In this document: one piece after another, positions 49,001 through 57,212 of the stretch
Numbering within the stretch: position 1 is the stretch's first letter
How the letters are laid out: the number at the start of each line of letters is the position of its first letter
Origin: Novosphingobium acidiphilum DSM 19966
GTDB lineage: Bacteria > Pseudomonadota > Alphaproteobacteria > Sphingomonadales > Sphingomonadaceae
Assembly: GCF_000429005.1 (NCBI RefSeq)
Contig: NZ_AUBA01000005.1
Span: 62,001 to 126,000, forward strand
DNA length: 64,000 nt
Reading direction: 5' to 3'
Position numbers and translations under genes: made by a program
Notes under the pieces: generated by a model
Database searches by the model: none
What the model was told of the DNA's origin: nothing
What the model saw: the letters and a program-made list of their open reading frames with translations, nothing else

Positions 49001-49579
49001 GCGCAGGCTGAGCGCGGCGAGCGCATCGACGAACGCGGTGTCGCCGCTGTCTTCGGCGCGCACCAGCAGATCGACCAGCACTTCGCGCACCAGCAGATCC
49101 CGGTCGCGGTCTTCCATGGCGCGCGATCCGGGGCGCAGGCCTGCCTCTTCGGGAAAGGCCGACAGCAACCATTGGGCAAAGGCGTGGATCGTGCCGATGC
49201 GCAGACCCCCGCCGGGACAATCGAGCACCGCGGCAAACCGGCTGCGCGCCCGCGCCAGCGTGACCGGATCAAACCGCGCACCGATCGCGTGGAGATGCGT
49301 GGCCAGCACGGTTTCCTCCATCCGCACCCAGTCGGCCAGCTTTTCGCCGATGCGCGTTGCCATTTCGGCCGCACCTGCCTTGGTAAAGGTCAGGCACAGG
49401 ATCTGATCGGGCTCGACGCCGGGTTCGAGCAGCAGGCGCAGCACGCGCGATGTCAGCACCTGGGTCTTGCCGGTTCCGGCCGACGCCGACAGCCATACCG
49501 TGCGATCGGGCGCCACCGCGGACATCTGGTTGCCTTCAAGCCGGTGGACTTGCTGGGCCAAAGTCTTTGCCCCGCTCAT
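46100..49579 (-). CDS. addA: Double-strand break repair helicase-nuclease AddA
   Basis: The UvrD-like helicase subunit of the alphaproteobacterial AddAB complex, which resects DNA ends for RecA. The 1159-residue protein has Walker A WLSASAGTGKTQVL (Lys38), the LCLTFTKAGAAEM motif, HVLVDEAQDTNARQWD, GDYKQAIFGFQG, VMTVHGSKGLQAP and LLYVAMTRAEEGLY. At the C-terminus is a RecB-family nuclease with VDFKTDRRPPE. ATG 49579 overlaps the addB stop (ATGA). Alphaproteobacteria use AddAB in place of RecBCD. Confidence 0.95.
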   Translation of the reverse strand: MSGAKTLAQQVHRLEGNQMSAVAPDRTVWLSASAGTGKTQVLTSRVLRLLLEPGVEPDQILCLTFTKAGAAEMATRIGEKLADWVRMEETVLATHLHAIGARFDPVTLARARSRFAAVLDCPGGGLRIGTIHAFAQWLLSAFPEEAGLRPGSRAMEDRDRDLLVREVLVDLLVRAEDSGDTAFVDALAALSLRMGEGDLTRFLLRCAAASELWIGPGAWASPLRPRINRLVGLPADAGPALLANSFADARFPVVALSRCLDALRAWGTKSADGMIGTIAAWLAASPEDRAATAATLTKALFNAEGEAKYRKNLEKFDPSYTGHAGLVSEALHATDELARALALVDLAEPALNIGRRFALAWDEAKTREGFIDFDDQIRAAAALLTERAPADWIRFKLDRRFDHVLVDEAQDTNARQWDIVLDGVTGDFRSGQGQADDDARARTLFVVGDYKQAIFGFQGTSPENFEAAKQRVARELRDLAQAADDPAHDLVDLGLGRSFRSAQPILSFVDAAIAAIGPDRFGLPSPPEPHRGHAIPGVVCLWQPVGLAVDADADDLPDPGGEDSWLSKPDRELAGRIARQVKLWLDRGYGLAKGAPRRATPGDVMVLVRKRGALAALIVARLHAEGVPVAGVDRLRLGAPLAVKDLIAALQFCVQPGDDLNLANLLVSPLLGWTQEDLLAHGYRPAGVRLWDHLRETEAPATHRTLVMLRDLLSRADFVSPAALLGWILVGPWQGRKALLARLGEEAGDPIDELVNAAMAHAASHVPGLAGFLHWFAGGDGDVKREAGGQSNLVRVMTVHGSKGLQAPIVILADATADPDRGMPSAIALDDGGGRMVPLPPLRKEEKPERVREAEQAIKDAERAEHWRLLYVAMTRAEEGLYITGALGSLDKGIVPGESWYGALSQVMPVDADDHDFIWSRRQQMGEPAPVPPADPVTAPAPAITVPDDLHQPVGPEPRPLRPLAPSALGEDAAPAAPTRPGPGAREAARRGTVLHRLLERLPDVAPDARSDAASHWLARMAGDLPPDERDALMQSALAVMAHPDWATVFGPGSLAEVPIAALVGTRMVNGTIDRLLITPDAIRIVDFKTDRRPPERIEAIAPAYLRQMAAYVAALQVIHPGRRIEAALLYTTAPRLFVLPDDLIAAQKLGLLPPEETF

Positions 49580-52554
49580 GCCGGACCTCCGCGACCCAGC
49601 CATTCATCAAGCCGCATCAACTGATCATAATCGGAATAGCCCGCCAGATCGGGATTGAGCCGCGCGGTGAACGGTTCGCTGCCCAAAATCCACCGGTCAA
49701 GCGCGTCATGCAGATAGGCGCGCGTGATAGCCAGGAATTCGTCGCGCGGGACCCCGCTGCGCTTGCGCCCCTCAAGGATCGGTTCGTCGCGCCAGCCAAA
49801 GCAATCGCCCTTGCGCGACAGCGACCAGTATTCGAACGTGCGCGGCGTTCCCGATACCCCGGCAATGCCGCCGTCTGCCGCGATCAGCCCGATCAGCCCA
49901 AGCTGCAGCGCAAAGCCGTCGGCCACCATCCTGCCGCTTGGCGGCTTGCCGGTCTTGTAATCGACAATCGCCAGCGTGCCATCGGGCAGGCGGTCGATGC
50001 GGTCGGCCCGCGCCTTGATCCTGACCCCGCGCACGGTGGTATCGCCCCACTGTTCAAAGGCCACCACCCGGCGCCCGGTGGCAAGCAAGCTGTGCTGTTC
50101 GGTTTCGATCCAGTGCAAGGCTTCGATCAGGCACGGTTGCCACAGCGCGCGCATCAGCGGGTGCGCGCTCATCGCATGCAAGGCGCGCTGCGCAATCGGC
50201 ACCAGTTCGCCTGCAGGAGCCCCCGCCTTGTGCCATTCTTCAAGGATCGCGTGGACCGCCGTACCGCGCCACGCCGGGCTTGGATCGGCATCGAGCGGAT
50301 CGAGCGAGGGCAGGCGCAGGATCGCGCTGGCATAGAACTGATAGGGATCACCGCGCAGCCGGTCGAGCGCGGTGGCGGCGATATCGACCCGGCGCTGTTC
50401 GGCACTGGGCATCGGTTTCGGCTGCGGACTGGACGGCACCCGATCGGCATGATCAAGCGCGCCCGCCCAGGCCACCGCATCGTTTTCCAGCCGTGTAAGA
50501 TCGCCCAGCATGGCCCGGATGCGCAGCAGAAAGCGCGAAGGCACCGTCGGCCCTGCGGTGTCGCGCGCGGCATGGCTAAGCACCACTTCGGGTGCGCCAA
50601 GCGCTGCTGCAAAGTCATGCGCAGACAGGCCGATGCGGAAATCGGCGCCGGGAATACCCAGCGCGCGCAGCACCGCAGGCGCCAGCACCGGGTCTGATGA
50701 CGGCGCCGCGGGCCAGGTGCCCTCGACCAGGCCGCCGCAGATCACCAGATCGGCCCGGCTCATCCGCGCCTCGAGCAGACCATAGATGGCAAGCCGGGGA
50801 TGCCCGCCATAGGGCGGGCGCACCGCCACCTGATCCAGCGCATCGCGCAACAATGCCGGCACTTGCGCCGGGTCCACGGCTGACCCTGCCAGCGCCGCAT
50901 CGCCCGCTGCAGCGCTCCAGTCTTCAACCCATTGGGCCAGCGCGCGCCCGTCGGCCTCGGCCCACAGCCCCTCGCCACACAGCGCCTCGGCCACGGCAAC
51001 CAGTTTCGCCAGCACCTCGGCCAGCGGCAACGCCGCATCGCTGTCCAGCAGCGGCGCCAGGATCTGCGCGACATCGTCCCACCAGGCGATCAAGGCCCGA
51101 TCGGGCCGTCTGGCGGTGACCAGCCGGTCGCGCAAGGCCGACGCCCCCGGGCCCGGTCTCGGTCCGCGCAGCACCAGATCAAGCTGCCGCACCCGGTCGA
51201 GCCAGGCAGGTCGCGCCTCTCCCGCGCGGACCAACGGATGGCCCAGCAGCGCGACCAGCGGGACCGGCGCCGCACGTTCGGCCCATACTTCGGCAAGCAG
51301 CAGCAGCAATCGGCCCGCCGCGGTCTGCGGCAGCGGCCGCCCGGCGCTGTCATCGGCCGCAATATTCCAGCGTTGCAGATGCGCGATCACGCGTTCGGCC
51401 AGGCCGCGATCGGGGGTGATCACCGCAACGCGACGCTCGGGCACGGCAAGCGCCCGGCGCACCAACACGGCAATCGCCAGCGCCTCTTCGCCCGGATTGG
51501 CGCTTTCCATCAGGCGCACGCCGGCCAGGCTGCGCTCTTCGGCCGGCAGAGTCGCCCACACGGTGCTTGCCACCGGCGGCAGGAACAAATTCGAAATCGC
51601 GCGGCTGCGTGCGGGCGGTGCAGCGGCGGGCCCGGCCCGGTGCCAGGCCATGACTTCACCGCGCGCGATGCCCATGCGATTGAGCAGCAGCTTGAGATGA
51701 TATTGCGGGTGGGTCACGATATCGCCCCGGCCAAACACCGCGCCATCGGCATCGGGCGCGCCCGCCTGGCCCAGCGCATCCCACACCGCATCGTCGAGCG
51801 TCAGATCGAGATCGGGCAGCACCACCGCGCCGCCGGGCAATTGCGAAACCACACGCAACAGTTGCGCCACCGCCGGTGCCGCCGATGTGACGCCCGCTGC
51901 GACCACCGGGTGCACAGGCGGCACCATGGTCCAGCGAGCGGCCACCCCGCGCAACAACAGGTTGCGCCGTTCGGGTGCGTCGCAGGCGTCGCGCGCCGCC
52001 AGTTCGGCACGCCAGCGCAACAGCACCCGCGCAAACAGCCGGGTGCTGGCAATCCAGTGCTGCGCCAGATCGCCGACCAGACCGATCACCGCAGGGTCCA
52101 GCAGCCGGTCAGGCGTGATATCCTCGATCAGCAGACGATCGATCGTTTCGCCCACCCCGCGCGCCAGCCGCAGCAATGCCGCCTCGCCCGGCACGCTGGT
52201 GCCGCTTTCCAGCGCGAGTTCCTCGCGCAGCAGCCGGGCCAGCACGAGCAGCCGTACCACCGGATCGATCGCGGCAGGAACCTCCTGCGCCAGAGGATCG
52301 AACAGCGTGCCCAGCGTCTCGTCCAGATCAAGATCGCCCACCACCACCATGCGCGGCAGCATCAGCGCCCCGCCGCTGGCGCGCACGAACGCTTCGGTTA
52401 CGGTGCGCACCGCGCGCTGGCTGGGCAGCAACAGCGTCAGGCGGGCCAGCCCGAAATCATCCTCGCGATATCGCGGGATCAATCCCGCCACCAGCGCATC
52501 GGCAAAGCCGCGGTGGGCGGCGATACCATAGATCTGGGGGTGCGCGGGGGCCAC
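49576..52554 (-). CDS. addB: Double-strand break repair protein AddB
   Basis: The second subunit of AddAB, 992 residues. The N-terminal LTLLLPSQRAVRTVTEAFVRA is the inactive-helicase-like beginning typical of alphaproteobacterial AddB; no intact Walker A is seen. The C-terminal RecB-type nuclease has GTAVHAILEEWH and AIVDYKTGKPPSG. The start is GTG 52554, four bases past the murU stop, so it is coupled to murU. Gene order murU-addB-addA is shared with many relatives. Binding of Chi-like sequences would be by this subunit. Confidence 0.93.
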   Translation of the reverse strand: MAPAHPQIYGIAAHRGFADALVAGLIPRYREDDFGLARLTLLLPSQRAVRTVTEAFVRASGGALMLPRMVVVGDLDLDETLGTLFDPLAQEVPAAIDPVVRLLVLARLLREELALESGTSVPGEAALLRLARGVGETIDRLLIEDITPDRLLDPAVIGLVGDLAQHWIASTRLFARVLLRWRAELAARDACDAPERRNLLLRGVAARWTMVPPVHPVVAAGVTSAAPAVAQLLRVVSQLPGGAVVLPDLDLTLDDAVWDALGQAGAPDADGAVFGRGDIVTHPQYHLKLLLNRMGIARGEVMAWHRAGPAAAPPARSRAISNLFLPPVASTVWATLPAEERSLAGVRLMESANPGEEALAIAVLVRRALAVPERRVAVITPDRGLAERVIAHLQRWNIAADDSAGRPLPQTAAGRLLLLLAEVWAERAAPVPLVALLGHPLVRAGEARPAWLDRVRQLDLVLRGPRPGPGASALRDRLVTARRPDRALIAWWDDVAQILAPLLDSDAALPLAEVLAKLVAVAEALCGEGLWAEADGRALAQWVEDWSAAAGDAALAGSAVDPAQVPALLRDALDQVAVRPPYGGHPRLAIYGLLEARMSRADLVICGGLVEGTWPAAPSSDPVLAPAVLRALGIPGADFRIGLSAHDFAAALGAPEVVLSHAARDTAGPTVPSRFLLRIRAMLGDLTRLENDAVAWAGALDHADRVPSSPQPKPMPSAEQRRVDIAATALDRLRGDPYQFYASAILRLPSLDPLDADPSPAWRGTAVHAILEEWHKAGAPAGELVPIAQRALHAMSAHPLMRALWQPCLIEALHWIETEQHSLLATGRRVVAFEQWGDTTVRGVRIKARADRIDRLPDGTLAIVDYKTGKPPSGRMVADGFALQLGLIGLIAADGGIAGVSGTPRTFEYWSLSRKGDCFGWRDEPILEGRKRSGVPRDEFLAITRAYLHDALDRWILGSEPFTARLNPDLAGYSDYDQLMRLDEWLGRGGPA

Positions 52555-52558
52555 GCGG

Positions 52559-53311
52559 TCAGGAACCGGTCAGCGCGGCTTCGGTCGGGGCGATCATCGC
52601 GGGGCTGCCCACTTCGAACCACAGCCCGGTGTGCGACAGGCCGAACAGGCGCCCTTCGTCGATCGCCCGGTCCCACAGCACGCCGGTCGAAAACGCGCCC
52701 TCGGGCGCGTCGCGCAGCAGGCGCTGCGACACGATCTGGATGCCGGTATAGATAAACGGTGCCACCCGGCCGGGCTTGCGCCGCGACAGCTGACCCATCG
52801 GATCGAGATGAAAATCGCCCAGTCCGGCAAAATTGTTCGCCTGCGCATGACTGACCACCAGCAGCAACGCGTCCATGCGGTCCTCGTCCCAGGCTTCGCT
52901 CAGCGCGGCAAAGGCATTGCGCGGGCCATCCAGCCAGATCGCATCGGTGTTGAGGCAAAAGAACGTTTCGGCAGCGATCAGCGGCGCGGCGCGCACCAGC
53001 GCGCCGCCGGTTTCGAGCAGCATGTCGGTTTCGTCCGAAATCGAAATCTGCGGCGACTTGCGCCCGGACAGATGCGCCACCAGCTGGTCGGGCAGATAAT
53101 GCACATTGACCACCGCGCGCGCCACACCCGCCTCGACCAGTTTGTCGAGGCCATAGTCGATCAGCGGCTTGCCCGCGACACGCACCAGCGGCTTGGGCCG
53201 GGTTGCGGTCAGTGGGCGCATGCGCTTGCCGATCCCGGCCGCCAGCAGCATCGCCACATCGCTGACCAGACGCCCGCCGTTCAACGGCTGATTGCGGAAT
53301 TCTGCACTCAT
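52559..53311 (-). CDS. murU: N-acetylmuramate 1-phosphate uridylyltransferase
   Basis: Makes UDP-MurNAc from MurNAc-1-phosphate in the peptidoglycan recycling shortcut that bypasses MurA and fosfomycin. The 250-residue nucleotidyltransferase has the signature MLLAAGIGKRMRPLT..RPKPLVRVAGKPLIDY, the LETGGALVRA loop and the acidic NTDAIWLDG. It overlaps amgK by 4 bp (ATGA), and this pairing is the main reason to call MurU and not a sugar-1-phosphate guanylyl- or thymidylyltransferase. Both are known to work together in Pseudomonas and Caulobacter. Confidence 0.9.
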   Translation of the reverse strand: MSAEFRNQPLNGGRLVSDVAMLLAAGIGKRMRPLTATRPKPLVRVAGKPLIDYGLDKLVEAGVARAVVNVHYLPDQLVAHLSGRKSPQISISDETDMLLETGGALVRAAPLIAAETFFCLNTDAIWLDGPRNAFAALSEAWDEDRMDALLLVVSHAQANNFAGLGDFHLDPMGQLSRRKPGRVAPFIYTGIQIVSQRLLRDAPEGAFSTGVLWDRAIDEGRLFGLSHTGLWFEVGSPAMIAPTEAALTGS

Positions 53312-54324
53312 GCCGCAAAAGTCCCACCCAGGACCCCGGCCGGATCGCGCAAATCGTCGGGAATGTTGGCGGCAAACCATGCCGCCACCGGTGCCAGCGC
53401 AGGATGCGCCAGATCGCGCTCTAGCTGCGCCCATACCCGCGGGATCAGATCGAGGTAGCGCGGTTTGCCATCGCGTTTCCACAGCCGCACGAAAATGCCC
53501 ACGATCTTGGCGTTGCGTTGCGCGCCCAGCCGCGCATAGTCGGCCAGGAAGGTATCGACATCGAACGCTCCGCCCGCAGCGGCCGACGCACCCCGGCAAT
53601 AATGATCGAACATCGCCGCTTCGATTTCGGGCGACACATCGCGCCGCGCATCCTGCAGCAACGACACCAGGTCATAGGCCGGATGGCCCACCAGCGCGTC
53701 CTGGAAATCAAGCAGCCCTTGCGCCTCCAGCCCTTCGAGCAGCATGATGTTTTCGGCATGGTAATCGCGCAGCACCGTCACGCCGGGACGCTGGCGCGGC
53801 AACAACGGGGCCAGCGCCTCTTCCCAGGCGGCGGTCCAGCCCTGCACATCGACATACAGACCGCGCGCCGGGCAATACCATTCGGTGAACAGCCGCACTT
53901 CGCGCAGATATTCGGACAACGAATAATCGGTGAACGGCCCCGGTGGCAGGCGGTGCAGCGCCAGCAGCGTATCGATCGCGGCGCGATAGACCGCGGCTTC
54001 GTCATCGGGCCAGGCCTCGACATATTCGCGCACGCGCACATCGCCGAAATCTTCCAGCAGGACAAACCCGGCTTCGGCCTGGTCGGCATGGATCACCGGC
54101 GCGCGCAAGCCATTGGCATCAAGCCAGCGCGCCGCGCGCAAAAACGGTTCGGGATTTTCGCGCGGCGGCGGCGCATGCATCAGCATTGCCGGCCTGCCGT
54201 CTGCCTGGCGCACGCGGAAATAACGGCGAAACGAGGCGTCGCCCGGCAAAGGTTCGATTGCGGCATCGGCCCACCCGGCCTTGTGCAGAAAGCCGGTGGC
54301 GCCTTCGGGAATGATCACGTCCAT
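53308..54324 (-). CDS. amgK: N-acetylmuramate / N-acetylglucosamine anomeric kinase
   Basis: Phosphorylates MurNAc or GlcNAc at C1 for MurU. The 338-residue protein belongs to the aminoglycoside phosphotransferase fold: PLPGDASFRRYFRVR at the nucleotide loop, FVLLEDFGDVRV at the hinge, the catalytic VLRDYHAENIMLL and the metal-binding LLDFQDALVGHPAYDLVSLL. The start is ATG 54324, which overlaps the tsaE end by 10 bp. Context with murU settles the role; resistance to aminoglycosides is not implied. Confidence 0.9.
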   Translation of the reverse strand: MDVIIPEGATGFLHKAGWADAAIEPLPGDASFRRYFRVRQADGRPAMLMHAPPPRENPEPFLRAARWLDANGLRAPVIHADQAEAGFVLLEDFGDVRVREYVEAWPDDEAAVYRAAIDTLLALHRLPPGPFTDYSLSEYLREVRLFTEWYCPARGLYVDVQGWTAAWEEALAPLLPRQRPGVTVLRDYHAENIMLLEGLEAQGLLDFQDALVGHPAYDLVSLLQDARRDVSPEIEAAMFDHYCRGASAAAGGAFDVDTFLADYARLGAQRNAKIVGIFVRLWKRDGKPRYLDLIPRVWAQLERDLAHPALAPVAAWFAANIPDDLRDPAGVLGGTFAA

Positions 54325-54767
54325 GACAAGCGCTCTATCCAATCCGGCCCCGGCTCGACAATGGCCCGCCGGGTGTTATCCCGCGTTTCCATGCGGATCG
54401 TCAGGCAAGCCGGCTCGTGGCCAAATCCGCCGGCGTGGTCGGGCCATTCCGCCAGCAAGGCGGCGCCCTGGCGATAATCGTCAAGCCCGATCTCGCCGGC
54501 TTCGGCCGGGGCGTTCAGACGATAGAAATCGGCGTGGACCACGGGCAGCCGCACCGCCGGAGGATCATAGACCTCGATGATCGAAAAGGTCGGCGACGGT
54601 ACCTCGCCATGATGCCCCAGCGCCGCCAGCACCGCGCGCGCCAGCGTCGTCTTGCCCGCACCCAGTCCGCCATAAAGCGCCACCACGTCGCCGGGCCGCA
54701 AGGCATCGGCAATCCGCAACGCCAGCCCGCCGGTTGCCGCCAGATCGGGCAGATCGATCGTGATCAT
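54315..54767 (-). CDS. tsaE: tRNA threonylcarbamoyladenosine biosynthesis ATPase TsaE
   Basis: The ATPase that drives the TsaBD complex in t6A37 modification. The 150-residue protein has Walker A LYGGLGAGKTTLAR, the PSPTFSIIEVY strand, HADFYRL and the LAEWPDHA motif, all typical. It overlaps divL upstream by 4 bp and amgK downstream by 10 bp, so it is embedded in the operon. The partner genes tsaB, tsaC and tsaD are not in the window. Confidence 0.94.
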   Translation of the reverse strand: MITIDLPDLAATGGLALRIADALRPGDVVALYGGLGAGKTTLARAVLAALGHHGEVPSPTFSIIEVYDPPAVRLPVVHADFYRLNAPAEAGEIGLDDYRQGAALLAEWPDHAGGFGHEPACLTIRMETRDNTRRAIVEPGPDWIERLSWT

Positions 54768-57121
54768 GGCAGCAGGACCACCGCGGTGGTGCCCTGCCCC
54801 GGTTCTGACGACAATTCGACTGTGCCACCATGCGCGGCGATCAATTGCCGCACCAGCGGCAGCCCCAGGCCGCCGCGGCGTTCAACCCCGTTGCCATCGG
54901 GCGCCACGGTCAGGCCTTCAAGCGCGCGCGCCAGTTGTGCCGGTTCCATCCCGCGTCCGTTGTCCGACACCACCACCTGCACCTTGCGATCGATGCGGCG
55001 CGCGCAATCGACCAGAATGCGCCCGCCCGGCGGGGTTGCGGCAATGGCATTGTCGACCAGATGACCGAACGCGCGCGCCAGCCGCCGCGCATCGCCGTTT
55101 ACCGTGCCAATCGCATCGCTGCCTCGCAGATCGAGCGACAAACGTCCCTCGGTCAGGCGCTCGGCGCGTTCCTGCACCACGTCGGTCAGCATGGCAAAGA
55201 TCGCGATCGCATCGCGCGCCACCGGCAATGTGCCCGCCTCGCCCTGCGACAGGTCGAGCACGGTTTCAATCTGTTCGCTAAGCCGCGTAACCGAGGTCAG
55301 GATCGCGGCAACATATTCGCGCGCCTGATCGGGCAGATCGCCCGCCAATCCACCCTCCAGCATTTCGGCAAAACCGCGGATCGAGGTCAGCGGGGTGCGG
55401 AATTCATAACTCATGTTGGCAATAAACCGCGTCTTGACGGCATCCGCCTCGACCAGCGCGGCGTTGCGTTCGCGCAACATCGTTTCGGCCTTTTGCGAAT
55501 CGGTGATGTCGAGCACGGTCAGCAGGCCGTTGCCATCGGGCAAAGGCACCCCGGCAAAGGCCAGATGGCGGCCGTCGGCCAGCGCCAGCCGCCCGGTATG
55601 TTGACGCCGTTCAAGCGTTGCGGCTTCGATCACCTGGGAAATCGTGGCCACTTGCGAAGGGCGCCGCAGCTTTGCGGCGATCTGGGTCAGGATCAGATCG
55701 GCGCGCGGATGCGTTGCCAGCATGTCCTCGTCCAGCCCCCAGTCGGCGGCGAACCGCCGGTTCCACAGCTGCAACTTGCTGTCGGGGCCGAACACCGCCA
55801 GCGATTCGAACAGGTTGTCAAACGTTGCGGTGCGCGTGCGCAGCAGCGTATCGCGCGTGGCCGACAGTTGCAGCTGTTCGGTGCGGTCTTCGAAAATCAT
55901 CAGCAACCCGCCATCGGGCATCGGCTGCGCGACCACGCGCAAGTGCGTGCCGTCGGACAGATGCCAGGGTTCCTCGCGCGCTTCGCGGCTCAGAAACCAG
56001 CCCTGGCGTTCGCGCCGCCATTCGGGAAAATCGCGCACTTCGGGCAGTCGTCCACCATCGCGCATGCGATCAAGCACCCGGTCAAAGGCCGGCGCATCGG
56101 CAACCCAGGCGGCCGGCAGGGCAAACAGTCGCAGGAACGGATGGTTGACGAACACAAGATTGCCGCGATCGTCGAATTGCGCGATTGCGGCCGACATCGT
56201 GTCGAGCATCTGGCGCTGGGCCGCTCGAAACCGGCGGAATTGCCGGGTCAGCTCTTCCATTTCCTCGATGTCGACGGCGTAGCCGGCCACGCCATCATCG
56301 CCCAGCGGCAGATCGATCACGCGCAGGGCCCGGCGTTGGCCGCCGATCGTGGCCGAAACGACGCGTTCGATCGGAAAACCGCGCGATTGCGCGCTGCGCG
56401 CCACATCGCGCGGGGCAACCCCGTCGGCGCTTTCAACCAGTTCCGCGCCCGCCGCCACGACATCGGCGCCGCTGCGCCCCCCCACCGCGCGCACATAGGC
56501 CGAATTGACCAGCCGCAGGGCAAGATCGGGGCCGCGAAACCACATCGGCAGCGGCGCCGCCTCGATCAGCCCCGACAGTCCGGCAAAATCGGCGCGCGCG
56601 CCTGCGGTTTCGGCGCGCAAGGCGCGCAATTCCGCTTCGCTCTCGGAAAAATCGAAAAACCACACCAGCGCCGCGCCCGCCGGCGAAATCTGCGGATCGG
56701 CCAGATGGCCCCTTACCCCCAGGGTGCGGTCGGTGCCGTGCGGCGTAAGCGACAGCGTAAAGGGTGCTGCGGTCTTTTGCGTGCGGCGCACCGCATCGTT
56801 GAGCAGCGACAACTGGTATTCGTCAAACCCGCCGGTCGAACCGGTGTGACCGGCATCAAGTTCGGACAGATAGCCGGGCATCGCGGCAAATCCGAACCAT
56901 CCGGCCAGCCGCGCCGGCCCTTCGATGCGTCCATCGGCGCGCACCACCATCGGCAGCGCGGGTGAATCCTCGACCATCCGGCCCAGCCGCCGCGCCTGGC
57001 GCATCGCGGTTTCGGCCCGACGCTGCTGTGCCCGTGCCGACAGCACAGCCCACGCCGCCGCAATTGTCCATGCGGCAAGCAGCAGTCCGATAACGGCCAG
57101 GGTGGCTTGGTTCAGCACCAT
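54764..57121 (-). CDS. divL: DivL-type cell-cycle pseudo-histidine kinase with Tyr in the H-box
   Basis: A 785-residue membrane protein. Layout: one N-terminal transmembrane helix (residues 6-28), four PAS-like domains (about 50-155, 185-285, 305-410 and 430-540), a DHp helix pair (560-625) and a GHKL ATPase domain. In the DHp the phospho-acceptor site reads FIANMSYEFRTPLTSI, with Tyr572 where kinases have His. The ATPase boxes look intact: DNAIAATPPGG, SDNGRGM and GLGLPLVR. Caulobacter DivL has the same size, topology and Tyr, and controls CckA-CtrA by protein contact. Gene order divL-tsaE-amgK-murU is also alike. Orthology is strongly suggested, not proven. Confidence 0.85.
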   Translation of the reverse strand: MVLNQATLAVIGLLLAAWTIAAAWAVLSARAQQRRAETAMRQARRLGRMVEDSPALPMVVRADGRIEGPARLAGWFGFAAMPGYLSELDAGHTGSTGGFDEYQLSLLNDAVRRTQKTAAPFTLSLTPHGTDRTLGVRGHLADPQISPAGAALVWFFDFSESEAELRALRAETAGARADFAGLSGLIEAAPLPMWFRGPDLALRLVNSAYVRAVGGRSGADVVAAGAELVESADGVAPRDVARSAQSRGFPIERVVSATIGGQRRALRVIDLPLGDDGVAGYAVDIEEMEELTRQFRRFRAAQRQMLDTMSAAIAQFDDRGNLVFVNHPFLRLFALPAAWVADAPAFDRVLDRMRDGGRLPEVRDFPEWRRERQGWFLSREAREEPWHLSDGTHLRVVAQPMPDGGLLMIFEDRTEQLQLSATRDTLLRTRTATFDNLFESLAVFGPDSKLQLWNRRFAADWGLDEDMLATHPRADLILTQIAAKLRRPSQVATISQVIEAATLERRQHTGRLALADGRHLAFAGVPLPDGNGLLTVLDITDSQKAETMLRERNAALVEADAVKTRFIANMSYEFRTPLTSIRGFAEMLEGGLAGDLPDQAREYVAAILTSVTRLSEQIETVLDLSQGEAGTLPVARDAIAIFAMLTDVVQERAERLTEGRLSLDLRGSDAIGTVNGDARRLARAFGHLVDNAIAATPPGGRILVDCARRIDRKVQVVVSDNGRGMEPAQLARALEGLTVAPDGNGVERRGGLGLPLVRQLIAAHGGTVELSSEPGQGTTAVVLLP

Positions 57122-57212
57122 GCCGACTTGGCTAGGGGTGAAGTCTGCGAATTACAATGCCGACAACCCGCGTACCCGCCGGAATTCGGCGGATACGCAA
57201 GCGCGCTGTCGA

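Noticed and set aside
54830..56965. 711-codon open frame opposite divL
   Set aside because: Antisense shadow without motifs.
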